64,000 bases of DNA from Shewanella sp. Choline-02u-19 (GTDB lineage: Bacteria > Pseudomonadota > Gammaproteobacteria > Enterobacterales > Shewanellaceae), in NCBI RefSeq assembly GCF_002836205.1, contig NZ_PJBE01000013.1, positions 62,001-126,000 of the forward strand. The letters are read 5' to 3'. A program made the position numbers and the translations under genes. Numbering within the stretch: position 1 is the stretch's first letter; each line of letters starts with the position of its first letter. The notes under the pieces are model-generated. The model was not told the origin of the DNA and ran no database searches. It saw nothing but the letters and a program-made list of their open reading frames with translations. Below are positions 8,447-16,751 of the stretch, piece by piece.

Positions 8447-9694
8447 ATGGGTATTCTTGAATCTACTCCAATCGATGTATATCTCGGTGTGAGTATGTTT
8501 ACCGCAATTGTATTGGTTTTAGTTTTGGTTATTTTATTTGCCAAATCAAAGCTAGTACCAAGCGGAGATGTCATCATCGGCATCAACGATGATGCAGGAA
8601 AAGCAATTACAACTGCTGCAGGTGGCAAGCTACTAGGTGTATTAGCAGAGAGCGGTATTTTCGTCTCGTCTGCTTGTGGTGGTGGTGGTACTTGTGGTCA
8701 GTGTAAAGTACACGTTAAATCAGGTGGTGGTGATATTCTGCCGACTGAGATGGATCATATTAGCAAAGGTGAGGCTCGTGAGGGCTGCCGTTTATCTTGT
8801 CAGGTAAACGTTAAAGCTGATATGGAAATCGAATTAGAAGAAGAGATTTTCGGTGTTAAGAAGTGGGAGTGTGAAGTTATCTCAAACGATAGCAAAGCCA
8901 CTTTCATTAAAGAACTTAAGCTGCAAATTCCTGGTGGCGATTCAGTACCTTTCCGTGCTGGTGGTTACATCCAGATTGAAGCACCAGCGCACCACGTTAA
9001 ATATGCAGATTACGATATTCCTGCAGAATACCGTGGTGACTGGGAACACTTTGGTTTCTTTAACCTTGAGTCTCAAGTTGAAGATGAAACAATCCGTGCA
9101 TACTCAATGGCGAACTATCCTGAAGAGGAAGGTATCATCATGTTGAACGTACGTATTGCGTCTCCTCCACCGCGTAACCTTACGCTGCCTTGCGGTAAGA
9201 TGTCATCGTACATCTTTAGCCTAAAAGCGGGCGATAAGGTCACTATTTCGGGTCCATTCGGTGAGTTTTTTGCGAAACAAACTGATGCTGAAATGGTCTT
9301 TATCGGTGGTGGTGCGGGTATGGCGCCAATGCGTTCACATATCTTCGATCAGCTTAAGCGTCTTAACTCTAAGCGTAAGATTAGCTTTTGGTATGGTGCC
9401 CGTTCTAGTCGTGAAATGTTCTATGTTGAAGATTTTGATGGCCTAGCGGCTGACAATGATAACTTCAAGTGGCATGTCGCACTGTCGGATCCACAACCTG
9501 AAGATAACTGGGATGGTTACACAGGCTTCATTCATAACGTGTTGTTTGAAAACTACCTACGTGATCATGATGCACCAGAAGATTGTGAATTCTATATGTG
9601 TGGCCCACCAATGATGAACGCTGCTGTTATTAGCATGCTTAAAGATCTTGGTGTCGAAGATGAAAACATCCTACTCGATGACTTCGGTGGCTAA
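8447..9694 (+). CDS. nqrF: Na+-NQR subunit F (NADH dehydrogenase, FAD and [2Fe-2S])
   Basis: NqrF takes electrons from NADH. The order of parts is an N-terminal membrane helix (about 8-28), a ferredoxin-type [2Fe-2S] domain with C77, C83 and C86 in ACGGGGTCGQC plus a fourth cysteine in EGCRLSC, an FAD domain with RAYSMANYPEE, and an NADH domain with GGGAGMAPMRSH and YMCGPPMMN. The 415-residue length is slightly above the usual 407. AAGGATAAG precedes the ATG. Electrons then pass to the NqrD/E iron centre, the FMNs of NqrC and NqrB, and quinone. Confidence 0.97.
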   Translation: MGILESTPIDVYLGVSMFTAIVLVLVLVILFAKSKLVPSGDVIIGINDDAGKAITTAAGGKLLGVLAESGIFVSSACGGGGTCGQCKVHVKSGGGDILPTEMDHISKGEAREGCRLSCQVNVKADMEIELEEEIFGVKKWECEVISNDSKATFIKELKLQIPGGDSVPFRAGGYIQIEAPAHHVKYADYDIPAEYRGDWEHFGFFNLESQVEDETIRAYSMANYPEEEGIIMLNVRIASPPPRNLTLPCGKMSSYIFSLKAGDKVTISGPFGEFFAKQTDAEMVFIGGGAGMAPMRSHIFDQLKRLNSKRKISFWYGARSSREMFYVEDFDGLAADNDNFKWHVALSDPQPEDNWDGYTGFIHNVLFENYLRDHDAPEDCEFYMCGPPMMNAAVISMLKDLGVEDENILLDDFGG

Positions 9695-9724
9695 CCCCCT
9701 CTCTAATTGGAGATCTAGGTCATA

Positions 9725-10741
9725 ATGTTTAAGACCTTAGTAAACTGGCTGGCCCTTATCGGGTTAGCCTTTTTTATTTCAGGATGTAGTAAACCTACTG
9801 AAGTAATTTCACTGTCTGGTAACACAATGGGCACAACTTATCATATTAAAGTTGTGCGCAGCGAGTTGCTACCAGATGTTCAACTCTTGCAGGCTGAAAT
9901 TGATATGGCACTTGAAAAAGTGAACGATCAAATGTCAACCTACCGACCAAGTTCTGAGTTGTCTCAATTTAATCAACTGACACGTAATGTACAGATGGAA
10001 GTCTCTGCTGATACCGCTAAAGTGGTGGCAGAAGGACTTAGGCTCTACAAGATTACCGATGGCGCGCTTGATATTACTTTAGGCCCGCTTGTTAACTTGT
10101 GGGGCTTTGGACCCGATAAACGGCCAACGACTATTCCGTCAGCAGAGATGATAAACGATGCAAAAAGCCGTACAGGCATAGAGTATCTATCGTTAAACGG
10201 CAATAAGATGAGTAAGCAAAATCCTGATCTATATGTCGATTTATCTTCGATTGCAAAAGGCTTTGGTGTTGATAAAATAGCTGCACTATTAGACAAGTAT
10301 CAACCCATGGGTTATTTGGTTGAGATTGGTGGTGAGATTAGCCTGCGTGGAACAAAAGCTGATGGTTCTTTGTGGCGTATTGCAATAGAGCAACCAGGTG
10401 ATACCAGCAGTGGTATTCAGCAAGTTATTTCACTTGAAAATATGGCAATGGCAACTTCTGGAGATTATCGTAACTATTATGAAGAGGAGGGCAAACGCTT
10501 CTCTCATTTAATTGATCCACGAAGTGGCTACCCAATTGACCACAAATTAGCATCTGTTACTGTGCTGCATGCCGAGTCTATGGTTGCTGATGGTTACGCT
10601 ACTGCGATGATGGTTTTAGGGACTCAGGCGTCACTAGAACTTGCTAATCGCGAGCATCTTGCGATAATGCTAATAGAAAAGCAGGAAGATGGCTTTAAAG
10701 TTTTTTATAGTGAGGCTTTTAAACCTTTCGTCACTCAGTAG
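9725..10741 (+). CDS. apbE: FAD:protein FMN transferase ApbE (lipoprotein)
   Basis: ApbE transfers FMN from FAD to a threonine in SGAT-type motifs, which is the modification needed by NqrB and NqrC just upstream. The sequence has a lipoprotein signal ending in FISGC (C21), placing it at the periplasmic face. It then shows MGTTYHIKV, DGALDITLGPLVNLWGFGP, DLSSIAKGFGVDKIA and HLIDPRSGYP, all standard ApbE motifs. The length of 338 is normal. It starts 30 bp after nqrF and should be co-transcribed. Confidence 0.95.
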   Translation: MFKTLVNWLALIGLAFFISGCSKPTEVISLSGNTMGTTYHIKVVRSELLPDVQLLQAEIDMALEKVNDQMSTYRPSSELSQFNQLTRNVQMEVSADTAKVVAEGLRLYKITDGALDITLGPLVNLWGFGPDKRPTTIPSAEMINDAKSRTGIEYLSLNGNKMSKQNPDLYVDLSSIAKGFGVDKIAALLDKYQPMGYLVEIGGEISLRGTKADGSLWRIAIEQPGDTSSGIQQVISLENMAMATSGDYRNYYEEEGKRFSHLIDPRSGYPIDHKLASVTVLHAESMVADGYATAMMVLGTQASLELANREHLAIMLIEKQEDGFKVFYSEAFKPFVTQ

Positions 10742-10753
10742 TTGGAGTCGAAT

Positions 10754-10975
10754 ATGAGCACATTTATAGCGGCATTTGTCGCGTTACTCGCATTTTTTTT
10801 CTTAATGTCGATAGGCTATCTTGTTAAGAGACAGGTGGTGGCAGGAAGCTGCGGTGGTCTAGGCGCGCTAGGAATTGAGAAAGCATGTGATTGTGATGAT
10901 CCATGTGATAAACGTAAGGCCAAAATGGCTGAACAAGAACGTCGCGAAAAACTAGAACAGAACAGAATTATCTAA
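10754..10975 (+). CDS. nqrM: (Na+)-NQR maturation factor NqrM
   Basis: NqrM (DUF539) is a small membrane protein required for assembly of functional Na+-NQR, probably by supplying iron to the NqrD/E site. The 73-residue product has one N-terminal helix (about residues 3-22) and then the cysteine cluster SCGGLG and CDCDDPC, typical of the family. The ATG at 10754 has TTGGAG at 10742-10747; an upstream in-frame TTG at 10742 would place this ribosome site inside the gene. It lies 12 bp after apbE and ends the operon before a terminator. Confidence 0.93.
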   Translation: MSTFIAAFVALLAFFFLMSIGYLVKRQVVAGSCGGLGALGIEKACDCDDPCDKRKAKMAEQERREKLEQNRII

Positions 10976-10998
10976 GTTCGTGTTGACGACGGTTATTA

Positions 10999-11024
10999 AG
11001 GCTCCTCTTGAGGGGCCTTTTTTA
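10999..11024 (+). terminator. Rho-independent terminator after nqrM
   Basis: The stem AGGCTCCTC/GAGGGGCCT (10999-11007 and 11010-11018, one G-U pair) is followed by six T. It closes the nqr operon. Confidence 0.85.
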
Positions 11025-11182
11025 TATCTTTTATTGTTAGCGCTAGACACTTTTATCTGCTATCTAACAGCTGAACATCCACTTTAAAGATCGGTAAACT
11101 CACAGCTCTCCCGATTCAATACACTAGTTTTGCTCGATAAAATCGAGAATTAACGACGTGCGCGCTAATTAGGAATTGTAGT

Positions 11183-11201
11183 GCTAATGATAATGGTTAC
11201 C
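11183..11201 (+). promoter_or_regulatory. Candidate Fur box upstream of the bacterioferritin pair
   Basis: GCTAATGATAATGGTTACC matches the 19-bp Fur consensus at about 15 positions, and it lies 100 bp before the first bfr gene. Iron-responsive control is a family-level expectation for bfr; binding is inferred. The rest of the 325-bp gap before bfr shows only the nqrM terminator. Confidence 0.55.
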
Positions 11202-11300
11202 TTTCATAAAGAACTGAAATATAAGGTTAATTTGTTTTTGTATGTTTTTTGCTCTAGGCTGTGGTTATTGATATAGATCAATTTTACTAAGGATGAGCAG

Positions 11301-11768
11301 ATGAAAGGACAACCCAAGGTCATTAGCCAGTTAAATAAAGTGCTGACCAGTGAACTGACCGCAATCAACCAATACTTCCTCCATGCCCGAATGTTTAAAA
11401 ACTGGGGATTGGGTGAGCTAAATGAAAAAGCTTACAAAAAATCAATCCAAGACATGAAGCATGCCGACAAGGTTATTGAACGTATTTTGTTCCTTGAAGG
11501 ACTGCCAAACCTACAGCAATTAGACAAAATCCGTATTGGTGAGCATAGCCAAGAGATGTTGGAATGCGACAAAGTGATGCTAGAAGAGCAACTTGTTTCA
11601 TTGCGAGAAGCAATTGCTCTATGCGAACTGTCAGCAGACTATGTCAGCCGCGACATGTTAGAAGATCTGTTAGAAGATGAAGAGGAGCATTTGGATTGGC
11701 TTGAAGCCCAATTAGAGCTTATTTCACTGACAGGCATTCAAAACTACTTACAATCGAAAATGGACTAA
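11301..11768 (+). CDS. bfr: Bacterioferritin subunit with heme methionine, altered ferroxidase centre
   Basis: Bacterioferritins form 24-mer iron-storage cages with heme between subunit pairs. This 155-residue subunit aligns without gaps to E. coli Bfr. It keeps the heme ligand M52 and the iron ligands E18, H54, E127 and H130. E51 is replaced by D, and position 94, a bridging glutamate in E. coli, is leucine (E occurs at 95). The dinuclear site is therefore probably impaired. The second bfr gene starts 12 bp downstream with the opposite pattern, suggesting mixed cages. A Fur-like box lies upstream. Confidence 0.93.
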   Translation: MKGQPKVISQLNKVLTSELTAINQYFLHARMFKNWGLGELNEKAYKKSIQDMKHADKVIERILFLEGLPNLQQLDKIRIGEHSQEMLECDKVMLEEQLVSLREAIALCELSADYVSRDMLEDLLEDEEEHLDWLEAQLELISLTGIQNYLQSKMD

Positions 11769-11780
11769 CCGGAGACTTTT

Positions 11781-12248
11781 ATGAAAGGCAATAAAGAGGT
11801 TATCGACACATTAAACAAACTGCTCACCGGTGAGTTGTCAGCAATGGATCAATATTTCGTACATGGACTGATGTATGAAGATTGGGGCCTGAATGAACTG
11901 CATGAACGGATCTCTCATGAATCTGATGATGAGCGTGAACATGCTAAGAAGCTAGTGCAACGTATCTTGTTTTTAGAAGGCACTCCTGATGTTGCCAGTC
12001 GTGAGCCGCTCAATATCGGAAAAGATACCGAACAGATGCTCAAGAATGACTTAGCATACGAGTATCAAGTCGCTGATAACTTGCGTGTGGCAATTGCATT
12101 ATGCGAACAGAAAAAAGATTACCAGAGTCGTGAGATTTTAGAGGTTTTGCTCGAAGAGACCGAATCAGACCATATGTACTGGTTAGAGAAACAGTTAGGC
12201 CTGATTGATAAAGTCGGTTTACCTAATTATCTACAAAGTAAAATGTAG
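11781..12248 (+). CDS. bfr: Bacterioferritin subunit with full ferroxidase centre, no heme methionine
   Basis: This second 155-residue ferritin-like subunit keeps the ferroxidase ligands E18, E51, H54, E94 and the ExxH pair E128/H131 (127/130 in E. coli numbering, after a one-residue insertion). The heme ligand Met52 is arginine here. It should oxidise Fe(II) but not bind heme by itself. It complements its neighbour, and paired bfr genes of this kind are known in Neisseria, Magnetospirillum and Pseudomonas. CGGAG precedes the start and the two genes form one operon. Confidence 0.93.
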   Translation: MKGNKEVIDTLNKLLTGELSAMDQYFVHGLMYEDWGLNELHERISHESDDEREHAKKLVQRILFLEGTPDVASREPLNIGKDTEQMLKNDLAYEYQVADNLRVAIALCEQKKDYQSREILEVLLEETESDHMYWLEKQLGLIDKVGLPNYLQSKM

Positions 12249-12280
12249 CCTGCTATTTTTACAATAGATAGATGACTTAG

Positions 12281-12315
12281 TAGGCACCTGAGCTTCGACT
12301 AGTGATGGTGCCTAA
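12281..12315. repeat. Inverted repeat after the bfr pair
   Basis: TAGGCACC (12281-12288) pairs with GGTGCCTA (12307-12314). There is no clear U tract, so it may be a weak terminator or an mRNA 3' hairpin. Confidence 0.45.
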
Positions 12316-12543
12316 TGCTCTCTATCGTTATTGCCTAGACTTTTATATTGCCCATCTTTGTGGTTTATCCACTGCTGTACAGTGAATATTCAGCTTCTCT
12401 AAGTTACTATTATTCTCAAATTTAATACCATAATTAGTGGCGTTGTTGGTTTTTTAGACTAATATTAAAGTCCAGTAGTGTGATTAATTCGATAGTTAAT
12501 TTAATAGAAAACGTGAACACAACTTGAGAAGAAAGGAGAGATT

Positions 12544-12747
12544 ATGATGATTACAGGCAATAGCAACACATACGAAAGTGAAAATCAGCTAACAATCGAA
12601 CGTCTTCTTGGTAAGATTGAACGACTAGAGCAACAACTTGAGTTGGCTCAGTCTGGAAATCGTCGTTCACAGGCAATGCACAAAGCTAACACGACTAAAT
12701 CTGCTCTTTCTGCAGATGAGCTGTCAATGCTGACAACTCTATTTTAA
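12544..12747 (+). CDS. Small coiled-coil protein of unknown function
   Basis: This is a 67-residue ORF with an excellent ribosome site (AAGGAG at 12533-12538). Two in-frame ATGs at 12544 and 12547 are both possible, the second with better spacing. Residues about 15-38 (LTIERLLGKIERLEQQLELA) have leucines in heptad-like spacing and probably form a short coiled coil. There is no signal peptide or membrane segment. I do not recognise the family. It lies alone between the bfr pair and a chemoreceptor, with about 280 bp on each side. Confidence 0.6.
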   Translation: MMITGNSNTYESENQLTIERLLGKIERLEQQLELAQSGNRRSQAMHKANTTKSALSADELSMLTTLF

Positions 12748-13026
12748 TCTTTAGGTCTCTTCAATTGTGCTCTGTTTAGTGCTAGAACTGTCCAAATTTT
12801 TTGTTAAAACATCTTGTTCTGCTATTACACAGTAACAAACGATATCATAGTTTTTCACTTGCATATCATTAGCTAATGTTATTGGCTACCGCGATTAATC
12901 CTCTTCGTTCTCAGTTAGCTCCTAATTAAGCTGCTAGTAATTAATGTTGTACTTTGTGCTTTAATCTTGTCAAATTTCTGTTAAATTCATTATTCCTAAA
13001 AAAATATAATTATAAAGGGATATAGG

Positions 13027-15027
13027 ATGCATTGGTTTAAACGCTCGCTAAGTATGCAGCTAGTTGTGGCAATTGTTGGGGCTTTGGCGGTACTTTTTAC
13101 CCTCGTTGCATTGTTCTTAGTTAAGAATGAAAGTGCCAGTACCCGTCAGCAAATCGACAACGACCTAAGCGGTCTAGTACAACTTAAATCTAACGAAGTT
13201 CGCAGCTATTTTGTCGCTAAAGGTCAATTGATCCACGCCGTCTTTGCTGATCCTATGGTGTTAGAATGGTTCGGTAAATATGATAGTCGTTCAAGAGACC
13301 TCTCTTCAGATAAACAATACCAAGCTATTGTTGACTACTTTAAATTTTTCTCAGATAAAGACAGCGACATTAAGTCGGTGTTTTTCGGCTCCGCTAATAC
13401 CTTTGAGTACTTTGACCTTAATGGTCGCTACAACGATAGTGAGTACTACACTAACAAGCGCCCATGGTGGCAAGAAGCGATTGATCAAAACGGCATGTTT
13501 GTCGGTGATCCAGCCGTAGATGCTAACGACGGATCAATCTCGGCAACAGTGAAAACAGTTGTAAAAGATCAATCCGGTCGGTTTATCGGCATTGGGGGGA
13601 TGGACATATTAATCGACACCATAGGTAGTGAACTACTAGCGCCGATTAAATACCAAGGATCAGGCCAAGCCTTCTTAATTACCGATGCGGGTAAATTGGT
13701 CTACTTTCCTGGTTTTACTGAACAATTCCCACCTGGCTCTGATGTTGAAAAAGTGGATAGCCAATTTAGAGACACCAAAGGCTTTAGTACCTTAAGCCAA
13801 CAAATGCAATCACAAACCTCTGGTTTTGCCGAAGTCACTTTTAAAGGTGAGCAGCAAAGAGTGAGTTTTGTGGAAGTGGGGGGGGATTTCCCCGAACAGA
13901 AATGGCATTTGGCGTTCATGTTGCCAACGGCGGTCATTGAGGCTCCAGTGACCGATGCTATTATCAACTCAATTTTACTCTCTTGTTTGATCATGCTTTT
14001 TGTCGGTGTAACGGTGTGGGGAATGTTGCTTCCGTTTAGAAAACAGATCAATAACTTACTGCGAGCGATGGAAGATATTGCTGAAGGCGATAATGATTTA
14101 GCTAAGCGTATCCAAATGGACAGAGAGGATGAACTTGGACAACTGGGTGATGCATTCAATCGATTCGCCGCAAAAGTTCAGGGAATGCTACAAGATACTC
14201 GAGACTTAACTTTAGAAGTTGAACACGGCGTTTCAGCTGCGTCTGAAGTCAGCGAACGAGCGCTTAACTCCGTCGCGCAGCAGAAAGCGGAGATAGCCTC
14301 TGTTGCAACTGCTGCCACCGAGATGGCGCATACTAGCCAAGAGATGGCAGCAAGTGCACAACGTGCTAGCGACTTTGCCGATAAGGCACAAGCTGAATCG
14401 ATAGAGGGTGGAGCCATCGTTGCGCAAGCAACTCAAGGTATGCAGTCTTTATCGGTGCAGGTGATTGAAGCCGCTAAAGTGGTTAAGCAATTACGCACCC
14501 GCTCTGAGCAAATAGGTGAAGTCCTCAATGTCATCAGAGGCATTGCAGAACAAACCAACTTGTTAGCACTTAACGCTGCTATTGAAGCTGCAAGAGCTGG
14601 TGAGCAAGGGCGTGGTTTTGCGGTTGTAGCTGATGAGGTGCGCACATTAGCCTCGCGCACTCAAGATTCAACCGCGAACATCCAAGAGATTATTCAGACG
14701 CTACAGCAAAATGCTAATGAAGCTGAGCAAGTGATGGAAGCGGGAGTCGAGCAGGCTAATATTGGTCAGGATCTCACCGCTAAAGTTGAGCTGGCGCTCG
14801 ATAGCATTACCGGTGCTATTGGCGCTATTCAGCAGCAAACCATCGAGATATCGGCGGCTGTTGGCCAACAAGCGGTGGTTGCTGAAGAGGTGGCATGCAA
14901 TGTTGAAAATGTTCGTGCTTTATCAGATGATTCTTTGGCGGCAAGCGAAGAGCTATCACGTAACTTTGACAGTTTTGCTCGGGTAACAGAGTCATTGTCG
15001 AGTAATATTAAGCAGTTCAAAATCTAG
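13027..15027 (+). CDS. Methyl-accepting chemotaxis protein, dCache type
   Basis: This 666-residue chemoreceptor has a membrane helix at about residues 10-32 and a periplasmic dCache sensor at about 40-310 (with RPWWQEAID and the conserved GIGGMDILID). A second helix lies near 318-340, then a HAMP domain (LLRAMEDIAEGDNDLAKRI, about 345-395) and the cytoplasmic signalling domain. The CheA/CheW-binding tip (EQTNLLALNAAIEAARAGEQ) begins near residue 507. No CheR-docking pentapeptide is present at the C-terminus. The ligand is unknown. AAAGGGATATAGG precedes the ATG. Confidence 0.93.
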   Translation: MHWFKRSLSMQLVVAIVGALAVLFTLVALFLVKNESASTRQQIDNDLSGLVQLKSNEVRSYFVAKGQLIHAVFADPMVLEWFGKYDSRSRDLSSDKQYQAIVDYFKFFSDKDSDIKSVFFGSANTFEYFDLNGRYNDSEYYTNKRPWWQEAIDQNGMFVGDPAVDANDGSISATVKTVVKDQSGRFIGIGGMDILIDTIGSELLAPIKYQGSGQAFLITDAGKLVYFPGFTEQFPPGSDVEKVDSQFRDTKGFSTLSQQMQSQTSGFAEVTFKGEQQRVSFVEVGGDFPEQKWHLAFMLPTAVIEAPVTDAIINSILLSCLIMLFVGVTVWGMLLPFRKQINNLLRAMEDIAEGDNDLAKRIQMDREDELGQLGDAFNRFAAKVQGMLQDTRDLTLEVEHGVSAASEVSERALNSVAQQKAEIASVATAATEMAHTSQEMAASAQRASDFADKAQAESIEGGAIVAQATQGMQSLSVQVIEAAKVVKQLRTRSEQIGEVLNVIRGIAEQTNLLALNAAIEAARAGEQGRGFAVVADEVRTLASRTQDSTANIQEIIQTLQQNANEAEQVMEAGVEQANIGQDLTAKVELALDSITGAIGAIQQQTIEISAAVGQQAVVAEEVACNVENVRALSDDSLAASEELSRNFDSFARVTESLSSNIKQFKI

Positions 15028-15350
15028 GGGCAGTTGATCTTTCACAGTTGTTTTTGCCGCAGTTTATTGGCGATTTTGACAAGGCGGAGGTTATGTCGTT
15101 TAGTCATTCTCCACAAATAACTTACAACACAGTAAAAATGGCCAAGAAGCGCGGCCCTTCGGGTTCGTTTCAGTGATTTTAGTCCTTTATGACTAGAATG
15201 CGTTACGAGCTTTTCGCTTAGCCAGCTAAGCAGCATCGCTCAAGCCTTGTACTAAAAGCATTGAATTCGAACAAAAACCAAGCTCGAAAGATCAATAGCC
15301 CCTAGTACTCTGCAGTATTGAGCATGAGATAAAGCTCGAGATTAAACCCA
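15028..15350. other. Non-coding stretch between the chemoreceptor gene and dinB
   Basis: No convincing gene is present. A 64-codon minus-strand frame exists at 15042-15236 but has no recognisable domain. It holds GC-rich segments (around 15150-15170) that look like an interspersed element rather than coding DNA. A terminator follows at 15351 and the dinB promoter region after it. Confidence 0.35.
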
Positions 15351-15378
15351 AAAAAGGAGCCCATTGGCTCCTTTTTTT
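15351..15378 (+). terminator. Rho-independent terminator
   Basis: AAAAAGGAGCC (15351-15361), loop CATT, then GGCTCCTTTTTTT. It separates the chemoreceptor transcript from dinB. Confidence 0.85.
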
Positions 15379-15449
15379 GATCCAATCATAAGCCATTAAT
15401 ACGTATCCACTGCCGCTGAAAGCACTATTTAGTTAACTTTGCTTGAGTA

Positions 15450-15465
15450 CTGTTTTTATATACAG
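15450..15465 (+). promoter_or_regulatory. LexA (SOS) box upstream of dinB
   Basis: CTGTTTTTATATACAG has the strict CTGT-N8-ACAG form and is flanked by TA on both sides, as in the full gammaproteobacterial consensus. It lies 26 bp before the dinB start, where it would cover the promoter. Confidence 0.85.
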
Positions 15466-15491
15466 TAATATCTTCTGTAGAGGGCTTAAGA

Positions 15492-16568
15492 TTGCAAAAA
15501 ATAATTCATGTCGATATGGACTGCTTTTACGCTGCAGTAGAGATGCGTGATTTTCCAGAGCTGAGAGGCAAGCCCATTGCAGTGGGGGGAAGGAGTGATC
15601 GCCGTGGTGTTATCAGTACTTGTAGCTATGAGGCCAGAAAATTTGGCGTGCGCTCAGCAATGGCATCAGGTTATGCACTCAAGCTTTGCCCTGATCTCAT
15701 TTTAGTGCCTGGCAGGATGCAGGTATATAAAGACGTTTCCAGTCAAATTCGCGCGGTGTTTGCTAAATATACCAGTCTTATTGAACCACTGTCTTTAGAT
15801 GAAGCCTATCTCGATGTGACTGACAGCCCTCATTGCCAAGGCTCTGCCACGCGTATTGCAGAAGCCATCAGGCAAGATATTTTTCTGGAAACGGGGCTTA
15901 CAGCCTCCGCAGGAATAGCGTCAGTTAAATTTTTAGCAAAAATAGCATCCGATCTTAATAAACCTAATGGCCAATATGTTATCCGTCCTGAAATGATTGA
16001 AGAGTTCGTTAAAACACTGCCACTGATTAAAATTCCAGGGGTAGGTAAAGTCACCGCTAAAAAGTTAGCTGATATCGGCCTACATACCTGTAGTGATGTG
16101 CAAGCCTATCCGGATAATAAGCTAGTAGAGCGATTTGGAAAGTTTGGTTCTGTGTTGATAGAAAGGGCAAAAGGTATAGATACCCGTGGTATTTCGTCGA
16201 ACAGAGAACGTAAGTCAGTTGGGGTAGAAACAACATTAGCCAAAGACATACATACATTAGAGCAGTGTAAAGCCGTTATGCCGCAACTGATTCAAGAGTT
16301 AGGGGCCAGAGTGGGTCGCAGTGCCAAAAAGCGTACCATTCATAAACAAGTGGTAAAGCTTAAGTTTGATGATTTTAAACAAACTACCATAGAGCACCGT
16401 AGCGATGAGGTCTCGGTTAATTTGTTTTATCAGTTATTAGGGCAAGCCTTGGAAAGGCAGCAAGGTAGAGGTATTCGTTTGTTAGGCGTTGCCGTTGGGT
16501 TGGCGTCTAGCGCATCGACTGACGATGAGGTGCAAACGGTTGCTCCACAGATGGACTTAGGGTTTTAA
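15492..16568 (+). CDS. dinB: DNA polymerase IV (Y family)
   Basis: Pol IV is the error-prone translesion polymerase of the SOS response. The 358-residue protein starts at a TTG and reads MQKIIHVDMDCFYAAVEMRD, with catalytic D8. The second acidic motif SLDEAYLDVT follows near residue 103. The KFLAKIASDLNKPNG and IPGVGKVTAKKL stretches (thumb helix-hairpin-helix) and a C-terminal little-finger domain are present. The TTG is chosen because no ATG or GTG gives the conserved N-terminus; AGAGGG lies about 7 bp upstream. A LexA box sits just upstream and a bidirectional terminator downstream. Confidence 0.95.
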   Translation: MQKIIHVDMDCFYAAVEMRDFPELRGKPIAVGGRSDRRGVISTCSYEARKFGVRSAMASGYALKLCPDLILVPGRMQVYKDVSSQIRAVFAKYTSLIEPLSLDEAYLDVTDSPHCQGSATRIAEAIRQDIFLETGLTASAGIASVKFLAKIASDLNKPNGQYVIRPEMIEEFVKTLPLIKIPGVGKVTAKKLADIGLHTCSDVQAYPDNKLVERFGKFGSVLIERAKGIDTRGISSNRERKSVGVETTLAKDIHTLEQCKAVMPQLIQELGARVGRSAKKRTIHKQVVKLKFDDFKQTTIEHRSDEVSVNLFYQLLGQALERQQGRGIRLLGVAVGLASSASTDDEVQTVAPQMDLGF

Positions 16569-16681
16569 TCAAATGGTTTAAACTAAGGACTTTTACACAA
16601 GGGCTGTAGAACGAGTATGTTAGTCGCCTTATTTTAATGCCTTTGTTGGTCAATGTTAGAATACTGCAAAGTACTCATCGA

Positions 16682-16712
16682 AAAAAGCCGCTAAACAGTT
16701 AGCGGCTTTTTA
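16682..16712. terminator. Bidirectional terminator between dinB and pepD
   Basis: AAAAAGCCGCTAA-ACAG-TTAGCGGCTTTTT reads as hairpin plus U tract on both strands and lies between two convergent genes. Confidence 0.88.
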
Positions 16713-16751
16713 GCTTGTGCGTTTGACTCACCGCACAGGTTACAGGCTAAT

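Noticed and set aside
15042..15236. 64-codon minus-strand frame between the chemoreceptor and dinB
   Set aside because: The translation is Arg/Leu-rich without motif, and it lies in what looks like an interspersed element.
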